DNA from: Pseudomonas palleroniana
GTDB lineage: Bacteria > Pseudomonadota > Gammaproteobacteria > Pseudomonadales > Pseudomonadaceae
Assembly (NCBI RefSeq): GCF_003031675.1
Contig: NZ_PYWX01000011.1
Location: 124,001 to 188,000 of the forward strand
Length of the DNA stretch: 64,000 nucleotides
Reading direction: 5' to 3'
The notes beneath the pieces were generated by a model, which was not told the origin of the DNA, searched no databases, and saw only the letters and a program-made list of their open reading frames with translations. Shown here piece after piece: positions 10,871 to 20,381 of the stretch. A program made the position numbers and the translations under genes. Each line of letters begins with the position of its first letter. The first letter of the stretch is position 1.

Positions 10871-10967
10871 AGGGCCATCAGCCACACCGCAACCCCCAGT
10901 TTAATTGCCTCACCCCAAGCCACCCGGTAAAGTGCCGCTCCCCCCCGCAATGCCCGAGGCAGCCCCC

Positions 10968-11978
10968 ATGACCCAGACCTTTGAAATTGCCGTGATCGGC
11001 GCCACCGGCATCGTCGGCGAAGCCTTGGTGCAGATTCTCGAGGAGCTGGATTTTCCGGTAGGCACCTTGTATCTGCTGGCGGGCAGCAACTCCGCCGGCG
11101 CATCGGTACCGTTTCGCGGCAAGAACGTGCGGGTCAGGGAGGTCGATGAGTTCGACTTCAACAAGGCGCAGCTGGCGTTCTTTGCGGCCGGCCCGGCCGT
11201 CACCCTCAGTTTCGCTCCGCGCGCCACGGCGGCAGGCTGCGCGGTGATCGACCTGTCCGGGGCCTTGCCGGCCGATCAGGCGCCTCAAGTCGTGCCGCAA
11301 GCGAATGCGCATGTCCTGGAGGGTTTGAAAAAGCCCTTCCAGCTCGGCAGTCCAAGCCCGTCGGCGACGAATCTGGCCGTGGTGCTCGCACCGTTGCGCG
11401 ATGTGCTGGATATTCAGCGCGTCAGCGTTACCGCCAGCCTGGCCGTATCTGCCCTGGGGCGCGAGGCCGTCAGCGAGCTGGCCCGGCAGACCGCCGAGCT
11501 GCTGAATGTGCGTCCGCTGGAGCCGCAGTTTTTTGATCGGCAAATGGCCTTCAACCTGTTGGCGCAAGTCGGCACCCCGGATACCCAAGGTCATACCGCT
11601 CTGGAGAAACGCCTCGTACACGAGCTGCGAGCGGTACTGGAAACCCCTTTGCTGAAGATTTCCGCAACCTGCGTTCAAGCCCCGGTGTTTTTTGGCGATA
11701 GCCTGACTGTGTCGTTGCAGCTGGGCGCGCCGGTCGACCTGGCCACTATCAACCGTGTACTGGACGCAGCGTCTGGAATCGAGTTGGTGGAGGAGGGTGA
11801 CTACCCAACGGCGGTGGGCGATGCCGTCGGCCAGGATGTGGTGTACGTAGGACGGGTTCGCGCAGGCGTGGACGACCCTGCGGAACTAAATCTGTGGCTG
11901 ACGTCAGATAACGTACGCAAGGGCTCGGCCCTCAACGCCGTAGAGCTGGCGCAGTTGTTGATAAAACGCCTTGTGTAA
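10968..11978 (+). CDS. Asd paralogue lacking the catalytic cysteine (USG-1-like)
   Basis: A 336-residue homologue of aspartate-semialdehyde dehydrogenase, like the USG-1 proteins. The nucleotide-binding loop VIGATGIVGEAL is kept at residues 9-20. At the place where true Asd has GNC, this protein reads SPSATNLAVV (residues 129-138), so the nucleophile is missing and Asd activity is unlikely. The ATG at 10968 is chosen because CGAGG lies about 9 bp upstream and the conserved fold begins there. The 21-residue upstream extension (MPHPKPPGKV...) is not family-like. The position between asd and fimV is conserved in Pseudomonas. Its role is unknown. Confidence 0.85.
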   Translation: MTQTFEIAVIGATGIVGEALVQILEELDFPVGTLYLLAGSNSAGASVPFRGKNVRVREVDEFDFNKAQLAFFAAGPAVTLSFAPRATAAGCAVIDLSGALPADQAPQVVPQANAHVLEGLKKPFQLGSPSPSATNLAVVLAPLRDVLDIQRVSVTASLAVSALGREAVSELARQTAELLNVRPLEPQFFDRQMAFNLLAQVGTPDTQGHTALEKRLVHELRAVLETPLLKISATCVQAPVFFGDSLTVSLQLGAPVDLATINRVLDAASGIELVEEGDYPTAVGDAVGQDVVYVGRVRAGVDDPAELNLWLTSDNVRKGSALNAVELAQLLIKRLV

Positions 11979-12140
11979 AAGATACTTGGCGGCAATTTGT
12001 AGATTGATTCTAACTAAGCGCTATGCTTGGCCCGAAGCGCAATAGAAGTGCGTCGGTGACCTATCGGCTCGCCATGCCTTATGGCAGCGGTTACCAACCT
12101 TCTCGCAGGCCGGGGAGTGTTCAAAACAAAGGATGAGGCT

Positions 12141-14717
12141 ATGGTTCAAGTTCGCAAACTGGTGTTAGCAATAGCGGCCGCCTCGGCGCTGTCCTCCGGT
12201 ATGGCGCAGGCGCTGCAGCTTGGGGAGATGACCCTCAAGTCGAAGTTGAACCAGCCGTTGTCGGTGGAAATCGAATTGCTCGATGTCGGTGGCCTCACGG
12301 CTTCCGAGATCACGCCGAGCCTGGCATCGTCCCAGGCGTTTGTGGATGCCGGCGTGGATCGCCAGGCGTTTCTCGATGACCTGACGTTCACCCCGGTGGT
12401 CAACCCTAGCGGTCGCAGTGTCGTGCGTGTCACGTCCAGCAAGCCGCTGCCGGACTCCTACATCCGTTTCCTGTTGCAGGTGCAATGGCCTAACGGCCGC
12501 TTGATGCGTGACTACAGTGTGCTGCTCGACCCGGCCAAGTTTGATCAGCCGGCGCCTGTCGCCAGTGCACCCGCCCCGCGCTTGAGCGCACCGGCAGGCG
12601 CTGCGCCCGCTGCCAGCAAGCCCGCCCAGTACACGACCACGTCCCGCGACACTTTGTGGGAAATTGCCGAAAAGAGCCGTAATGGCGCGTCGGTCCAGCA
12701 AACGATGCTGGCGATCCAGGCGCTCAACCCCGATGCCTTTATCGATGGCAATATCAACCGCCTGAAAACCGGCCAGGTCCTGCGCCTGCCCGATCACGTG
12801 CAAGCGACCAGCCTGCCGCAACCCAAAGCCATCGCAGAAGTGCGTGCGCAAAACGCGGCGTGGCGGGAGGGACGTCGTACCGCGGGCCGTCAAGCCACCG
12901 GCAAGCCCCAGCTGGACGCCACCAAGCGCACCCAGGCGGGCAACGCGCCATCGAGCACCACAGGCAAGGACAACTTGAGCCTGGTCTCGGCCGAGTCCGC
13001 GAAAAAAGGTGCCAAGGGTAAAGCGGGTGACAATCGCGGCCTGAGCGACAAGCTGGCGATGACCCAGGAAGAACTGGATACCACCCGCCGTGACAACGCC
13101 GAGCTGAAAAGCCGTGCGGCGGACCTGCAAAGCCAGTTGGACAAGCTGCAAAAGCTGATTCAACTGAAAAATGATCAATTGGCGCGTTTGCAGGCTGAAA
13201 AGGCTGAGCCGGCCGCGCCTGCGCCGGCGGCAATCTCGGCACAGTTGCCCGGCGAGCCCGCCGCTGCTGCGGCGCAGCCTGTGGCGCCCGTGGCCACCGT
13301 GACCCCGGCGCCTGAAGCGGCCAAGCCTGAAGCCAGCAAGCCTGGCACGGCACCCGCCAGCGCCGATGGACCGTTCAACGAACTGCTGACCAACCCGATT
13401 GTGCTTGGCGTAGTGGGTGGTGCGGCAGGTTTGCTGGTGTTGCTGCTCCTGTTGCTGTGGGCACGCCATCGCAATGCTCGGCGCGAAGAAGAAAAGCACC
13501 TGCGCATGGCGCGGGCCTTGGCGGAAGAGCCGGTGTTCGCCTCGAATATCGACCAGGACCTGCCGCCTGACAGCTTCGAAGGTCTGGAAGTACCACCGCC
13601 GAACGTCAAGCTGGCTCCAGCCCCAGCCCCAGCCCCAGCCCCAGCCCACGTGGTTGAGCCCGTTGTCGCGCCGACGGTGGCGTCCGTGCTGGCCCCGCTG
13701 GCCGTTGCCGTGGCCCCGGAAAACTCCAGCGATGCGTTGGCCCAGGCCCAATCCCATATTGATCGCGGCCATCTGAACCAGGCCGCCGACATACTGGAGC
13801 AGGCGATCAAGCATGAGCCCAAGCGCAGCGATCTGCGTTTGAAACTGATGGAAGTCTACGGCCTGCAGGGCGACAAGGACGGTTTCGTCACCCAAGAGCG
13901 TCAACTGGTGGCCAATGGTCAAAACCACGCTCAGGTCGAGCAGCTCAAGAGCCGCTTCCCGGCCATGGCCGTGTTGGCGGCGGGCGTCAGTGCTGCCGTC
14001 GCGGCGGCGGCCCTGGATGCCCAGTACGTCAAGGATCTGCTGGAAGACAAGCCAACCCCAGCTCCCGAGCCAGAGCCGTTCGACACGGATTTTGACTTGA
14101 GCCTGGACGACCTGGAAGCGGCATCGCCGGCCGAGGTCAAGGCTGATCAACAGACGTTCGAGGCGCTGCTGCAACAGCAGACTGAAGCCAAAAGCAATGC
14201 AGACGATCTGTCGGACTTCGATCTGGATCTGCAGCTTGATCCGCCAGCCTCGCAGGCCGATGAAGATTTCCTTTCCGGCCTTGAAGACTCCATGAAGGAC
14301 GTGCCGGCGGTCGAGCCGCCGACCCTCACGGCCGGCGCATTGGACGATTTCGAACTGCCGGAAGACTTCGACCTGTCCCTGGAGAATGAACCTGCTGGCG
14401 CTGCGGCGACCAAGCCTGATGCTTTTGCAACTGAGCTGGGCGACGTCAACGCCGAGCTTGATCGCCTGTCCCAGACCCTGGAGCATCCGCCGATCGAGCC
14501 TTCCTTCACGGAGCAGGATGCGGCTTTGGGCAGTGATGAGCCTGAGTATGACTTCCTCTCCGGCACCAACGAGGTCGCGACCAAGCTGGACTTGGCCCAG
14601 GCATATATCGACATGGGCGATGCGGACGGCGCACGGGACATTCTGTCCGAAGTGCTCACCGAAGGTGATGAAGCCCAACGCGGTGAAGCCAAGGAAATGC
14701 TCGGGCGACTGGCCTGA
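12141..14717 (+). CDS. fimV: FimV, peptidoglycan-binding inner-membrane hub protein
   Basis: FimV supports type IV pilus secretin assembly and twitching, and polar signalling in Pseudomonas. From 12141 (AAAGGA 7 bp upstream) the product is 858 residues: a signal peptide ending near ALSSGMAQA, the N-terminal FimV domain, a LysM domain (about residues 163-213, DTLWEIAEKS), a coiled coil (about 315-355), a Pro/Ala-rich linker, one membrane segment (about 418-440, VLGVVGGAAGLLVLLLLLLW), then a very acidic cytoplasmic region and the C-terminal TPR cap (about 812-858, DLAQAYIDMGDADGARDIL). Just after the membrane segment, four exact CCCCAG units encode Pro-Ala repeats (13621-13644), a possible slippage site. 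Confidence 0.95.
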   Translation: MVQVRKLVLAIAAASALSSGMAQALQLGEMTLKSKLNQPLSVEIELLDVGGLTASEITPSLASSQAFVDAGVDRQAFLDDLTFTPVVNPSGRSVVRVTSSKPLPDSYIRFLLQVQWPNGRLMRDYSVLLDPAKFDQPAPVASAPAPRLSAPAGAAPAASKPAQYTTTSRDTLWEIAEKSRNGASVQQTMLAIQALNPDAFIDGNINRLKTGQVLRLPDHVQATSLPQPKAIAEVRAQNAAWREGRRTAGRQATGKPQLDATKRTQAGNAPSSTTGKDNLSLVSAESAKKGAKGKAGDNRGLSDKLAMTQEELDTTRRDNAELKSRAADLQSQLDKLQKLIQLKNDQLARLQAEKAEPAAPAPAAISAQLPGEPAAAAAQPVAPVATVTPAPEAAKPEASKPGTAPASADGPFNELLTNPIVLGVVGGAAGLLVLLLLLLWARHRNARREEEKHLRMARALAEEPVFASNIDQDLPPDSFEGLEVPPPNVKLAPAPAPAPAPAHVVEPVVAPTVASVLAPLAVAVAPENSSDALAQAQSHIDRGHLNQAADILEQAIKHEPKRSDLRLKLMEVYGLQGDKDGFVTQERQLVANGQNHAQVEQLKSRFPAMAVLAAGVSAAVAAAALDAQYVKDLLEDKPTPAPEPEPFDTDFDLSLDDLEAASPAEVKADQQTFEALLQQQTEAKSNADDLSDFDLDLQLDPPASQADEDFLSGLEDSMKDVPAVEPPTLTAGALDDFELPEDFDLSLENEPAGAAATKPDAFATELGDVNAELDRLSQTLEHPPIEPSFTEQDAALGSDEPEYDFLSGTNEVATKLDLAQAYIDMGDADGARDILSEVLTEGDEAQRGEAKEMLGRLA

Positions 14718-14808
14718 TCCCATCGCTGGCTTTTGCGGCTGAAGGCACTCATTCCTTGATCGCAAAAAAAGCGCCTGGCGCGGGCCTGCTTCCTTATAAT
14801 GGCGGCCT

Positions 14809-15690
14809 TTGCGCAACTCATCGGGCTCTCAGTTCTTGGCAAATATAGATAACGCGGCCGCCGAAATGGCGGCCGCAGGCTTTCATCGCATCGCCCTGGG
14901 CGTGGAATACAAAGGTTCGCGTTATCGCGGCTGGCAGCGCCAGGCCTCCGGTGTGCTGACCGTGCAGGAAACCTTGGAAAACGCTTTGTCGAAGGTCGCC
15001 GACTCGCCGGTGTCGCTGATGTGCGCCGGGCGTACCGACGCCGGTGTACACGCTTGCGGCCAGGTGGTGCACTTCGACACCCAGGCCGAGCGCTCGATGA
15101 AGGCGTGGGTAATGGGCGCCAATATCAATTTGCCCCATGACATCAGCGTCAGTTGGGCCAAGGTCATGCCTGCGCACTTCCATGCGCGCTTCAAGGCCAT
15201 CGCTCGGCGCTACCGTTATGTGATCTACAACGATCAGATCCGCCCGGCGCACCTCAACGAAGAAATTACCTGGAACCATCGCCCGCTCGATACCGAGCGT
15301 ATGGCCGAGGCCGCGCAATATCTGGTCGGTGTGCATGATTTCAGCGCTTTCCGGGCGGGGCAGTGCCAGGCCAAGTCGCCGATCAAGGAAGTCCATCACC
15401 TGCGGGTGACGCGCCACGGCAAGATGATCGTGCTGGATATCCGTGCCGGCGCCTTTCTGCACCATATGGTGCGCAACATTGCCGGCGTGCTGATGACCAT
15501 TGGTGCCGGTGAGCGCCCGGTGGAGTGGGCCAAGGAAGTGCTGGATAGTCGTATTCGTCGCACCGGAGGGGTAACCGCGCATCCGTTCGGCCTTTACCTG
15601 GTGGGGGTCGAGTACCGTGACGAGTTCGAACTGCCGGAGCGTTTCATCGGGCCGCACTTCCTCACAGGCTTCAGCGAACTTGGCGGCTGA
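14809..15690 (+). CDS. truA: tRNA pseudouridine(38-40) synthase
   Basis: TruA makes pseudouridine at positions 38-40 of the tRNA anticodon arm. The catalytic Asp is in GRTDAGVHACGQVVHFDT, and the RNA-binding Arg/Tyr region is ARFKAIARRYRYVIYND. Conserved sequence begins at FHRIALGVEYKGSRY. The longest frame starts at a TTG at 14809 (293 residues). An ATG at 14866 would give 274 residues, close to the usual length, but neither start has a clear ribosome site, so the start is open. It lies 91 bp after fimV, and trpF follows, the usual Pseudomonas order. Confidence 0.93.
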   Translation: MRNSSGSQFLANIDNAAAEMAAAGFHRIALGVEYKGSRYRGWQRQASGVLTVQETLENALSKVADSPVSLMCAGRTDAGVHACGQVVHFDTQAERSMKAWVMGANINLPHDISVSWAKVMPAHFHARFKAIARRYRYVIYNDQIRPAHLNEEITWNHRPLDTERMAEAAQYLVGVHDFSAFRAGQCQAKSPIKEVHHLRVTRHGKMIVLDIRAGAFLHHMVRNIAGVLMTIGAGERPVEWAKEVLDSRIRRTGGVTAHPFGLYLVGVEYRDEFELPERFIGPHFLTGFSELGG

Positions 15691-15753
15691 CGCCCGGAAA
15701 AGCTTTTGTTAACATCCGGGACTTTCTCGGTCCAACCCTGAGGTTTTCACGAC

Positions 15754-16386
15754 ATGTCAGCCGTTCGCAGCAAGATTTGCGGGATTACCCGCATAGAAGA
15801 CGCGCTGGCGGCAGTCGAGGCGGGAGCCGATGCCATCGGTTTTGTGTTTTACGCCAAGAGCCCGAGGGCAGTGAATGTACTGCAGGCGCGGGCGATCATC
15901 GCTGCGCTGCCGCCATTTGTGACCACGGTGGGGTTGTTCGTCAACGCCAGCCGTTGCGAACTCAACGAGACCCTGGATGCCGTGCCGCTGGACATGCTGC
16001 AGTTTCACGGTGACGAAAGCCCGGACGAATGCGAGAGCTACCAGCGCCCTTATATCAAGGCGCTGCGCGTCAAGGCCGGGGATGACATCGCAGCTGCGTG
16101 TGCCGCCTATACCGGCGCGCGCGGGATTCTCCTGGACACCTATGTTGAAGGCGTGCCCGGTGGTACCGGTGAAGCATTCGACTGGTCGCTGATTCCTGAA
16201 GGGCTGGGCAAGCCGATTATCCTGGCCGGAGGGCTCAATCCCGCGAATGTCGGGGCGGCAATCGAGCAGGTTCGGCCCTATGCCGTGGATGTCAGTGGCG
16301 GCGTGGAGCAGGGCAAGGGCATCAAGGATCACAGCAAGATTCGCGCATTCATGCAGGCTGTGCGCAACAGCAGTGGCGGGATGTGA
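15754..16386 (+). CDS. trpF: Phosphoribosylanthranilate isomerase
   Basis: Amadori isomerisation of N-(5-phosphoribosyl)anthranilate to CdRP in tryptophan synthesis. A 210-residue TIM barrel of normal size. The catalytic Cys is in [13 protein letters not shown] at the N-terminus and the catalytic Asp in [18 protein letters not shown]. The phosphate loop is [10 protein letters not shown] and the C-terminal motif is [21 protein letters not shown] precedes the ATG. In Pseudomonas, trpF stands away from the other trp genes in this truA-trpF-accD neighbourhood. Confidence 0.97.
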   Translation: MSAVRSKICGITRIEDALAAVEAGADAIGFVFYAKSPRAVNVLQARAIIAALPPFVTTVGLFVNASRCELNETLDAVPLDMLQFHGDESPDECESYQRPYIKALRVKAGDDIAAACAAYTGARGILLDTYVEGVPGGTGEAFDWSLIPEGLGKPIILAGGLNPANVGAAIEQVRPYAVDVSGGVEQGKGIKDHSKIRAFMQAVRNSSGGM

Positions 16387-16630
16387 CGGCTGGCAGTCTG
16401 CCGCCGTCCATAACTACCACTGTGTAAAACAGCCCGGCGCCGCCTGTGGGTGGCCCGGAAATGAAGTGGCAACCCTGCACTGGCAGGTTGTCTGGAAGGC
16501 TGAGGATACAGGCCGGAAATGGCAGGTCGAACGTCTGACCCCGTCCAGTCTGTGTCATCGCCACATATGAATTTAGCTCAAGGGCATACGCGGGGCTGTG
16601 TTCAAGCCACCGGTACTGGAGAAAGAAAGC

Positions 16631-17551
16631 ATGAGCAACTGGTTAGTAGACAAACTGATCCCTTCGATCATGCGTTCCGAGGTGAAGAAAAGCTCGGTTC
16701 CTGAAGGTCTGTGGCACAAATGCCCGTCCTGCGACGCGGTGTTGTACCGTCCCGAGCTGGAAAAGACCCTGGACGTTTGCCCCAAGTGCAACCACCACAT
16801 GCGTATTGGCGCTCGCGCCCGCATCGATATCTTCCTGGACACCGATGGTCGTGCCGAGCTGGGTGCAGACCTGGAGCCGGTTGACCGTCTCAAGTTCCGC
16901 GACGGCAAGAAGTACAAGGACCGCCTGACCGCTGCGCAGAAGCAGACCGGTGAGAAAGACGCATTGGTTTCCGTCAGCGGTAAGCTGCTGGGCATGCCGG
17001 TGGTCGTTTCGGCCTTCGAATTCTCCTTCATGGGCGGCTCCATGGGCGCCATCGTTGGCGAGCGCTTCGTTCGTGCCGCCAACTATGCCCTGGAAAATCG
17101 CTGCCCGATGATCTGCTTCGCCGCCTCGGGTGGTGCACGCATGCAGGAAGCCCTGATTTCCCTGATGCAAATGGCCAAGACCTCGGCGGTGCTGGCGCGT
17201 CTGCGTGAAGAAGGTATCCCGTTCATCTCCGTGCTGACCGACCCGGTCTACGGCGGTGTGTCCGCCAGCCTGGCAATGCTGGGTGATGTGATCGTCGCAG
17301 AACCCAAGGCCCTGATCGGGTTTGCCGGCCCGCGCGTTATCGAGCAGACCGTGCGCGAAAAACTGCCTGAAGGCTTCCAGCGCAGTGAGTTCCTGCTGGA
17401 GCACGGTGCGATCGACCTGATCATCCCGCGCGGTGAACTGCGTCCACGCCTGGGTAACCTGCTGGCACAAATGATGGGCCTGCCGACGCCAGTGTACGTT
17501 GCGCCTAAAGTCGAACCTGTCGTGGTTCCGCCGGTGCCGGCAAACCTATGA
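16631..17551 (+). CDS. accD: Acetyl-CoA carboxylase carboxyltransferase beta subunit
   Basis: With AccA it transfers CO2 from carboxybiotin to acetyl-CoA, the first step of fatty acid synthesis. 306 residues from 16631, where GGAGAA lies 7 bp upstream. The N-terminal zinc finger has Cys31, Cys34, Cys50 and Cys53 (CPSC and CPKC). The crotonase-fold core shows [19 protein letters not shown] and the oxyanion region [20 protein letters not shown]. The stop overlaps the folC start by 4 bp, so the two are translationally coupled. A 244-bp non-coding leader separates it from trpF. Confidence 0.98.
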   Translation: MSNWLVDKLIPSIMRSEVKKSSVPEGLWHKCPSCDAVLYRPELEKTLDVCPKCNHHMRIGARARIDIFLDTDGRAELGADLEPVDRLKFRDGKKYKDRLTAAQKQTGEKDALVSVSGKLLGMPVVVSAFEFSFMGGSMGAIVGERFVRAANYALENRCPMICFAASGGARMQEALISLMQMAKTSAVLARLREEGIPFISVLTDPVYGGVSASLAMLGDVIVAEPKALIGFAGPRVIEQTVREKLPEGFQRSEFLLEHGAIDLIIPRGELRPRLGNLLAQMMGLPTPVYVAPKVEPVVVPPVPANL

Positions 17552-18855
17552 CCCAGCGTACCCTGGGCGAATGGCTCGCCTACCTTGAGCAGTTGCATCC
17601 GTCCGCCATCGACATGGGCCTGGAGCGCTCGCAACAGGTAGCGGCCCGCCTGGGGTTGGGCCGGCCGGCACCGCGTGTGATCACGGTGACCGGCACCAAC
17701 GGCAAAGGCTCTACCTGTGCCTTTGTCGCGGCGTTGCTGCAAGCTCAAGGGCTGAAGGTCGGCGTGTACAGCTCGCCACACTTGCTGCGTTACAACGAGC
17801 GGGTGCAGATCGAGGGTGTCGAAGCCACTGACGAGCAGCTCTGCGAAGCATTCGCTGCGCTGGATGCGGGGCGTGGCGAGATTTCCCTGACCTATTTCGA
17901 GATGGGCACCCTGGCCGCGTTCTGGCTGTTCGAGCGTGCGCAGTTGGATGTGGTGGTCCTCGAGGTTGGCCTGGGTGGGCGTCTGGACACGGTCAACGTG
18001 GTGGATGCCGACCTGGCGCTGGTGACCAGCATTGGCGTGGATCACGCCGATTACCTGGGTAACACCCGCGAGTCCGTGGCCTTTGAGAAGGCCGGGATCT
18101 TCCGCCAGGGCAAACCTGCCCTGTGCGGTGACCTGGACCCACCGCATACCTTGCTGGACAAGGTGCGTGAGCTGGATTGTCCGTTTTTCCTGCGTGGCCG
18201 TGAATTCAATCTCGAAGTAGGTGCTGAGCATTGGCAGTGGCGCGGGCGTGATGCGCGGGGTCAAGCCGTAGAGCTGCGCGACCTGCCGCTGCTGAACTTG
18301 CCGATGGAAAACGCAGCCCTCGCGCTGCAGGCCTATCTCTTGCTGGATCTGCCCTGGGATGCCCGGCAGATCGCCGAGACCTTGCGGGCGACCCGTGTGG
18401 TCGGGCGTCTGGATCGTCGTGCGTTCGACTGGGAGGGTAAGCGCCTTAACCTGCTGCTGGATGTGGGGCATAACCCGCATGCGGCGCAATACCTGGCGCA
18501 GCGTCTGGCGCGTGATCTGCCTGCCGGTCGTCGCCTGGCGGTGTTCGGGCTGTTGGCCGACAAGGATCTGGACGGTGTGGTTGCGCCTTTGTTGGACAGC
18601 GTCCAGGCTTGGGCGGTAGCGCCGCTGGATACCCCGCGCAGCCGTCCGGCCAACGAATTGGCGGTCGCGTTGCAGAACCTTGGCGCGCCAGTGGCGTCGT
18701 ATGCAAGCGTCACTGCCGCGCTCGAAGCGCAATGTGCGGTGGCTACGGCCGAGGACGAGATTCTGTTGTTCGGATCATTTTATTGTGTTGCCGAGGCGCT
18801 CGAGTGGTTGTCCCGGCGCTCCACGGAGGAAGCTGCACATGGCATTACTGGATAG
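17548..18855 (+). CDS. folC: Bifunctional dihydrofolate synthase / folylpolyglutamate synthase
   Basis: Adds glutamate to dihydropteroate and extends folate polyglutamate tails using ATP. 435 residues in the Mur ligase fold. The P-loop [18 protein letters not shown] is near residue 50, followed by [16 protein letters not shown] and the Mg-binding [14 protein letters not shown] region. The C-terminal domain has the family [14 protein letters not shown] stretch ([10 protein letters not shown]) and [15 protein letters not shown]. It overlaps accD by 4 bp at the start and the SPOR gene by 17 bp at the end, forming one tight operon. Confidence 0.97.
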   Translation: MTQRTLGEWLAYLEQLHPSAIDMGLERSQQVAARLGLGRPAPRVITVTGTNGKGSTCAFVAALLQAQGLKVGVYSSPHLLRYNERVQIEGVEATDEQLCEAFAALDAGRGEISLTYFEMGTLAAFWLFERAQLDVVVLEVGLGGRLDTVNVVDADLALVTSIGVDHADYLGNTRESVAFEKAGIFRQGKPALCGDLDPPHTLLDKVRELDCPFFLRGREFNLEVGAEHWQWRGRDARGQAVELRDLPLLNLPMENAALALQAYLLLDLPWDARQIAETLRATRVVGRLDRRAFDWEGKRLNLLLDVGHNPHAAQYLAQRLARDLPAGRRLAVFGLLADKDLDGVVAPLLDSVQAWAVAPLDTPRSRPANELAVALQNLGAPVASYASVTAALEAQCAVATAEDEILLFGSFYCVAEALEWLSRRSTEEAAHGITG

Positions 18856-19537
18856 CGCATACAAGCAGCGAATGGTTGGAGCCCTGGTGCTGGTAGCGTT
18901 GGCGGTGATTTTCCTGCCGATGCTGTTTTCCCGTCAGGATGAAGAGCGTCAGGTGGTTGTCGAGGCGCCCGCTGCGCCGCAGGCGCCGGTGATGCCGCAG
19001 GTTCAGGTCGAACCGGTGGTGGTGCCGGAGCCGCAGGCGTTGCCTGAAGAAGAGCCCGTGCCGAGCGACGCTGAGGTGGCGGCGCAGCAGGCACCGACAC
19101 AGCAGGTACCGACACAGCAGGCACCGACCATGCCGGTACAGCCAAGCGTGCCCGTGGCCAAGCCGGCACCGGCTCCAGCGGCGCCCGTGGTGGCGGCCAA
19201 GCCTGCTGCGCCTGCGCCGGCACCCAAGCCGGTTGTGCCGCAGCCTGCCGCACCCGGCAAACCGGATGTGGGCCAGAGCCGTATCGATCCGAATGGCTTG
19301 CCGGTCAGTTGGTCGATTCAAGTGGCCAGCCTGGGCAATCGTGAAGGCGCCGACGCCTTGCAGAAGAAGCTGCGCAGCCAAGGCTATAACGCCTATATCC
19401 GTAGCGCCGACGGCAAGAATCGCGTGTTTATCGGCCCGCTGATCGAGCGCGCCGAGGCGGATCGCCTGCGCGACCTGCTGGACCGCCAGCAGAACCTCAA
19501 GGGGTTCGTCACCCGTTTCCAGCCTGAGCGCGGCTGA
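18839..19537 (+). CDS. SPOR-domain membrane protein (DedD-like)
   Basis: A 232-residue inner-membrane protein. There is a short cytoplasmic N-terminus, one membrane segment (about residues 12-31, VGALVLVALAVIFLPMLFS), a long Pro/Ala/Gln-rich periplasmic linker and a C-terminal SPOR domain (about 153-232, SWSIQVASLGNREGADALQK). SPOR domains bind denuded septal peptidoglycan, and E. coli DedD, in the same folC-cvpA neighbourhood, promotes division. The ATG at 18839 has GGAGGA 8 bp upstream. The longer in-frame ORF from 18680 is an overlap artefact inside folC. The linker contains near repeats of QQ[A/V]PT coded by repeated CACAGCAGG. Confidence 0.9.
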   Translation: MALLDSAYKQRMVGALVLVALAVIFLPMLFSRQDEERQVVVEAPAAPQAPVMPQVQVEPVVVPEPQALPEEEPVPSDAEVAAQQAPTQQVPTQQAPTMPVQPSVPVAKPAPAPAAPVVAAKPAAPAPAPKPVVPQPAAPGKPDVGQSRIDPNGLPVSWSIQVASLGNREGADALQKKLRSQGYNAYIRSADGKNRVFIGPLIERAEADRLRDLLDRQQNLKGFVTRFQPERG

Positions 19538-19560
19538 TTACGGCTGGAAATGCAGTCAAG

Positions 19561-19648
19561 TGTGGGAGGGGGCTTGTTCCCGATAGTGGTGTGTCAGTTC
19601 AGATTTTTTGACTGACCCAGCGCCATCGGGAGCAAGCCCCCTCTCACA
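19561..19648. repeat. Imperfect REP inverted pair after the SPOR gene
   Basis: Arms 19561-19584 and 19625-19648 are inverted copies of the same REP core as at 7536 and 10800, with two mismatches in 24. The 40-bp centre contains a small GTCAGT/ACTGAC hairpin with a T-rich loop. It is the most decayed of the three pairs. Confidence 0.88.
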
Positions 19649-19782
19649 GTGCTTTTGGGGCGGGGTTGAAATGCGGCCTTTGCATCACCAACTATTGTTT
19701 TGCAAAGCACGCGCAATCACCGCTTACCGATAGCCCGACGCTCTGCTAAAATGCGCCGCCTTATCCGTATGTAGGCTGCACT

Positions 19783-20340
19783 GTGGCATTTACCTGGGTT
19801 GATTGGGCGATCGTTGCAATCGTCGCCATCTCCGCTTTGATCAGTCTGAGCCGCGGCTTCGTAAAAGAAGCATTGTCGTTGCTGACCTGGATCATCGCAG
19901 GAGTCGTAGCCTGGATGTTCGGCGGTTCATTGTCGGTCTACCTGGCCGGATACATCGAGACACCTTCGGCTCGCGTCATCGCGGGCTGCGCCATCATGTT
20001 CATCGCCACGCTGCTGGTGGGAGCAATGGTCAATTATCTTATTGGCGAGTTGATACGTGTCACCGGCCTCTCCGGGACCGATCGATTTCTCGGCATGGCC
20101 TTCGGTGCCGCGCGTGGCGCGTTGCTGGTGGTCGTGGCGGTCGGGCTGTTGAGCCTGGGGCCGGTACAGCAGGATTCGTGGTGGCAGGAGTCGGTACTCG
20201 TGCCAAAATTTCTATTGGTTGCAGATTGGTCCAAGAACCTCATATTGGGGTGGAGCAGTCAGTGGCTGGCCAGCGGAATCAGCGTACCCGCTGATCTTCC
20301 GTTCAAGGAGCACCTCTTACCGGCCAAAACGCCTCAGTAA
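19783..20340 (+). CDS. cvpA: CvpA family membrane protein
   Basis: A 185-residue inner-membrane protein with four predicted membrane segments, starting at a GTG (VAFTWVDWAIVAIVAISALI). It has the family sequence SRGFVKEALSLLTWI early and FLGMAFGAARGALLVVVAVG in the third or fourth segment. CvpA is needed for colicin V production and in several enterobacteria for envelope stress and bile tolerance. The molecular role is unsettled. It lies 41 bp before purF, the universal arrangement, so cvpA-purF is an operon. Confidence 0.94.
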   Translation: MAFTWVDWAIVAIVAISALISLSRGFVKEALSLLTWIIAGVVAWMFGGSLSVYLAGYIETPSARVIAGCAIMFIATLLVGAMVNYLIGELIRVTGLSGTDRFLGMAFGAARGALLVVVAVGLLSLGPVQQDSWWQESVLVPKFLLVADWSKNLILGWSSQWLASGISVPADLPFKEHLLPAKTPQ

Positions 20341-20381
20341 GTTGTGTTCAGTCAAGATTCATTAAGTAGGGGTTGCGTCGC

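Noticed and set aside
12165..14816. 883-codon open frame on the minus strand opposite fimV
   Set aside because: High GC gives long antisense frames. The plus strand encodes a complete FimV with signal peptide, LysM and TPR domain, and the minus frame has no family-like sequence.
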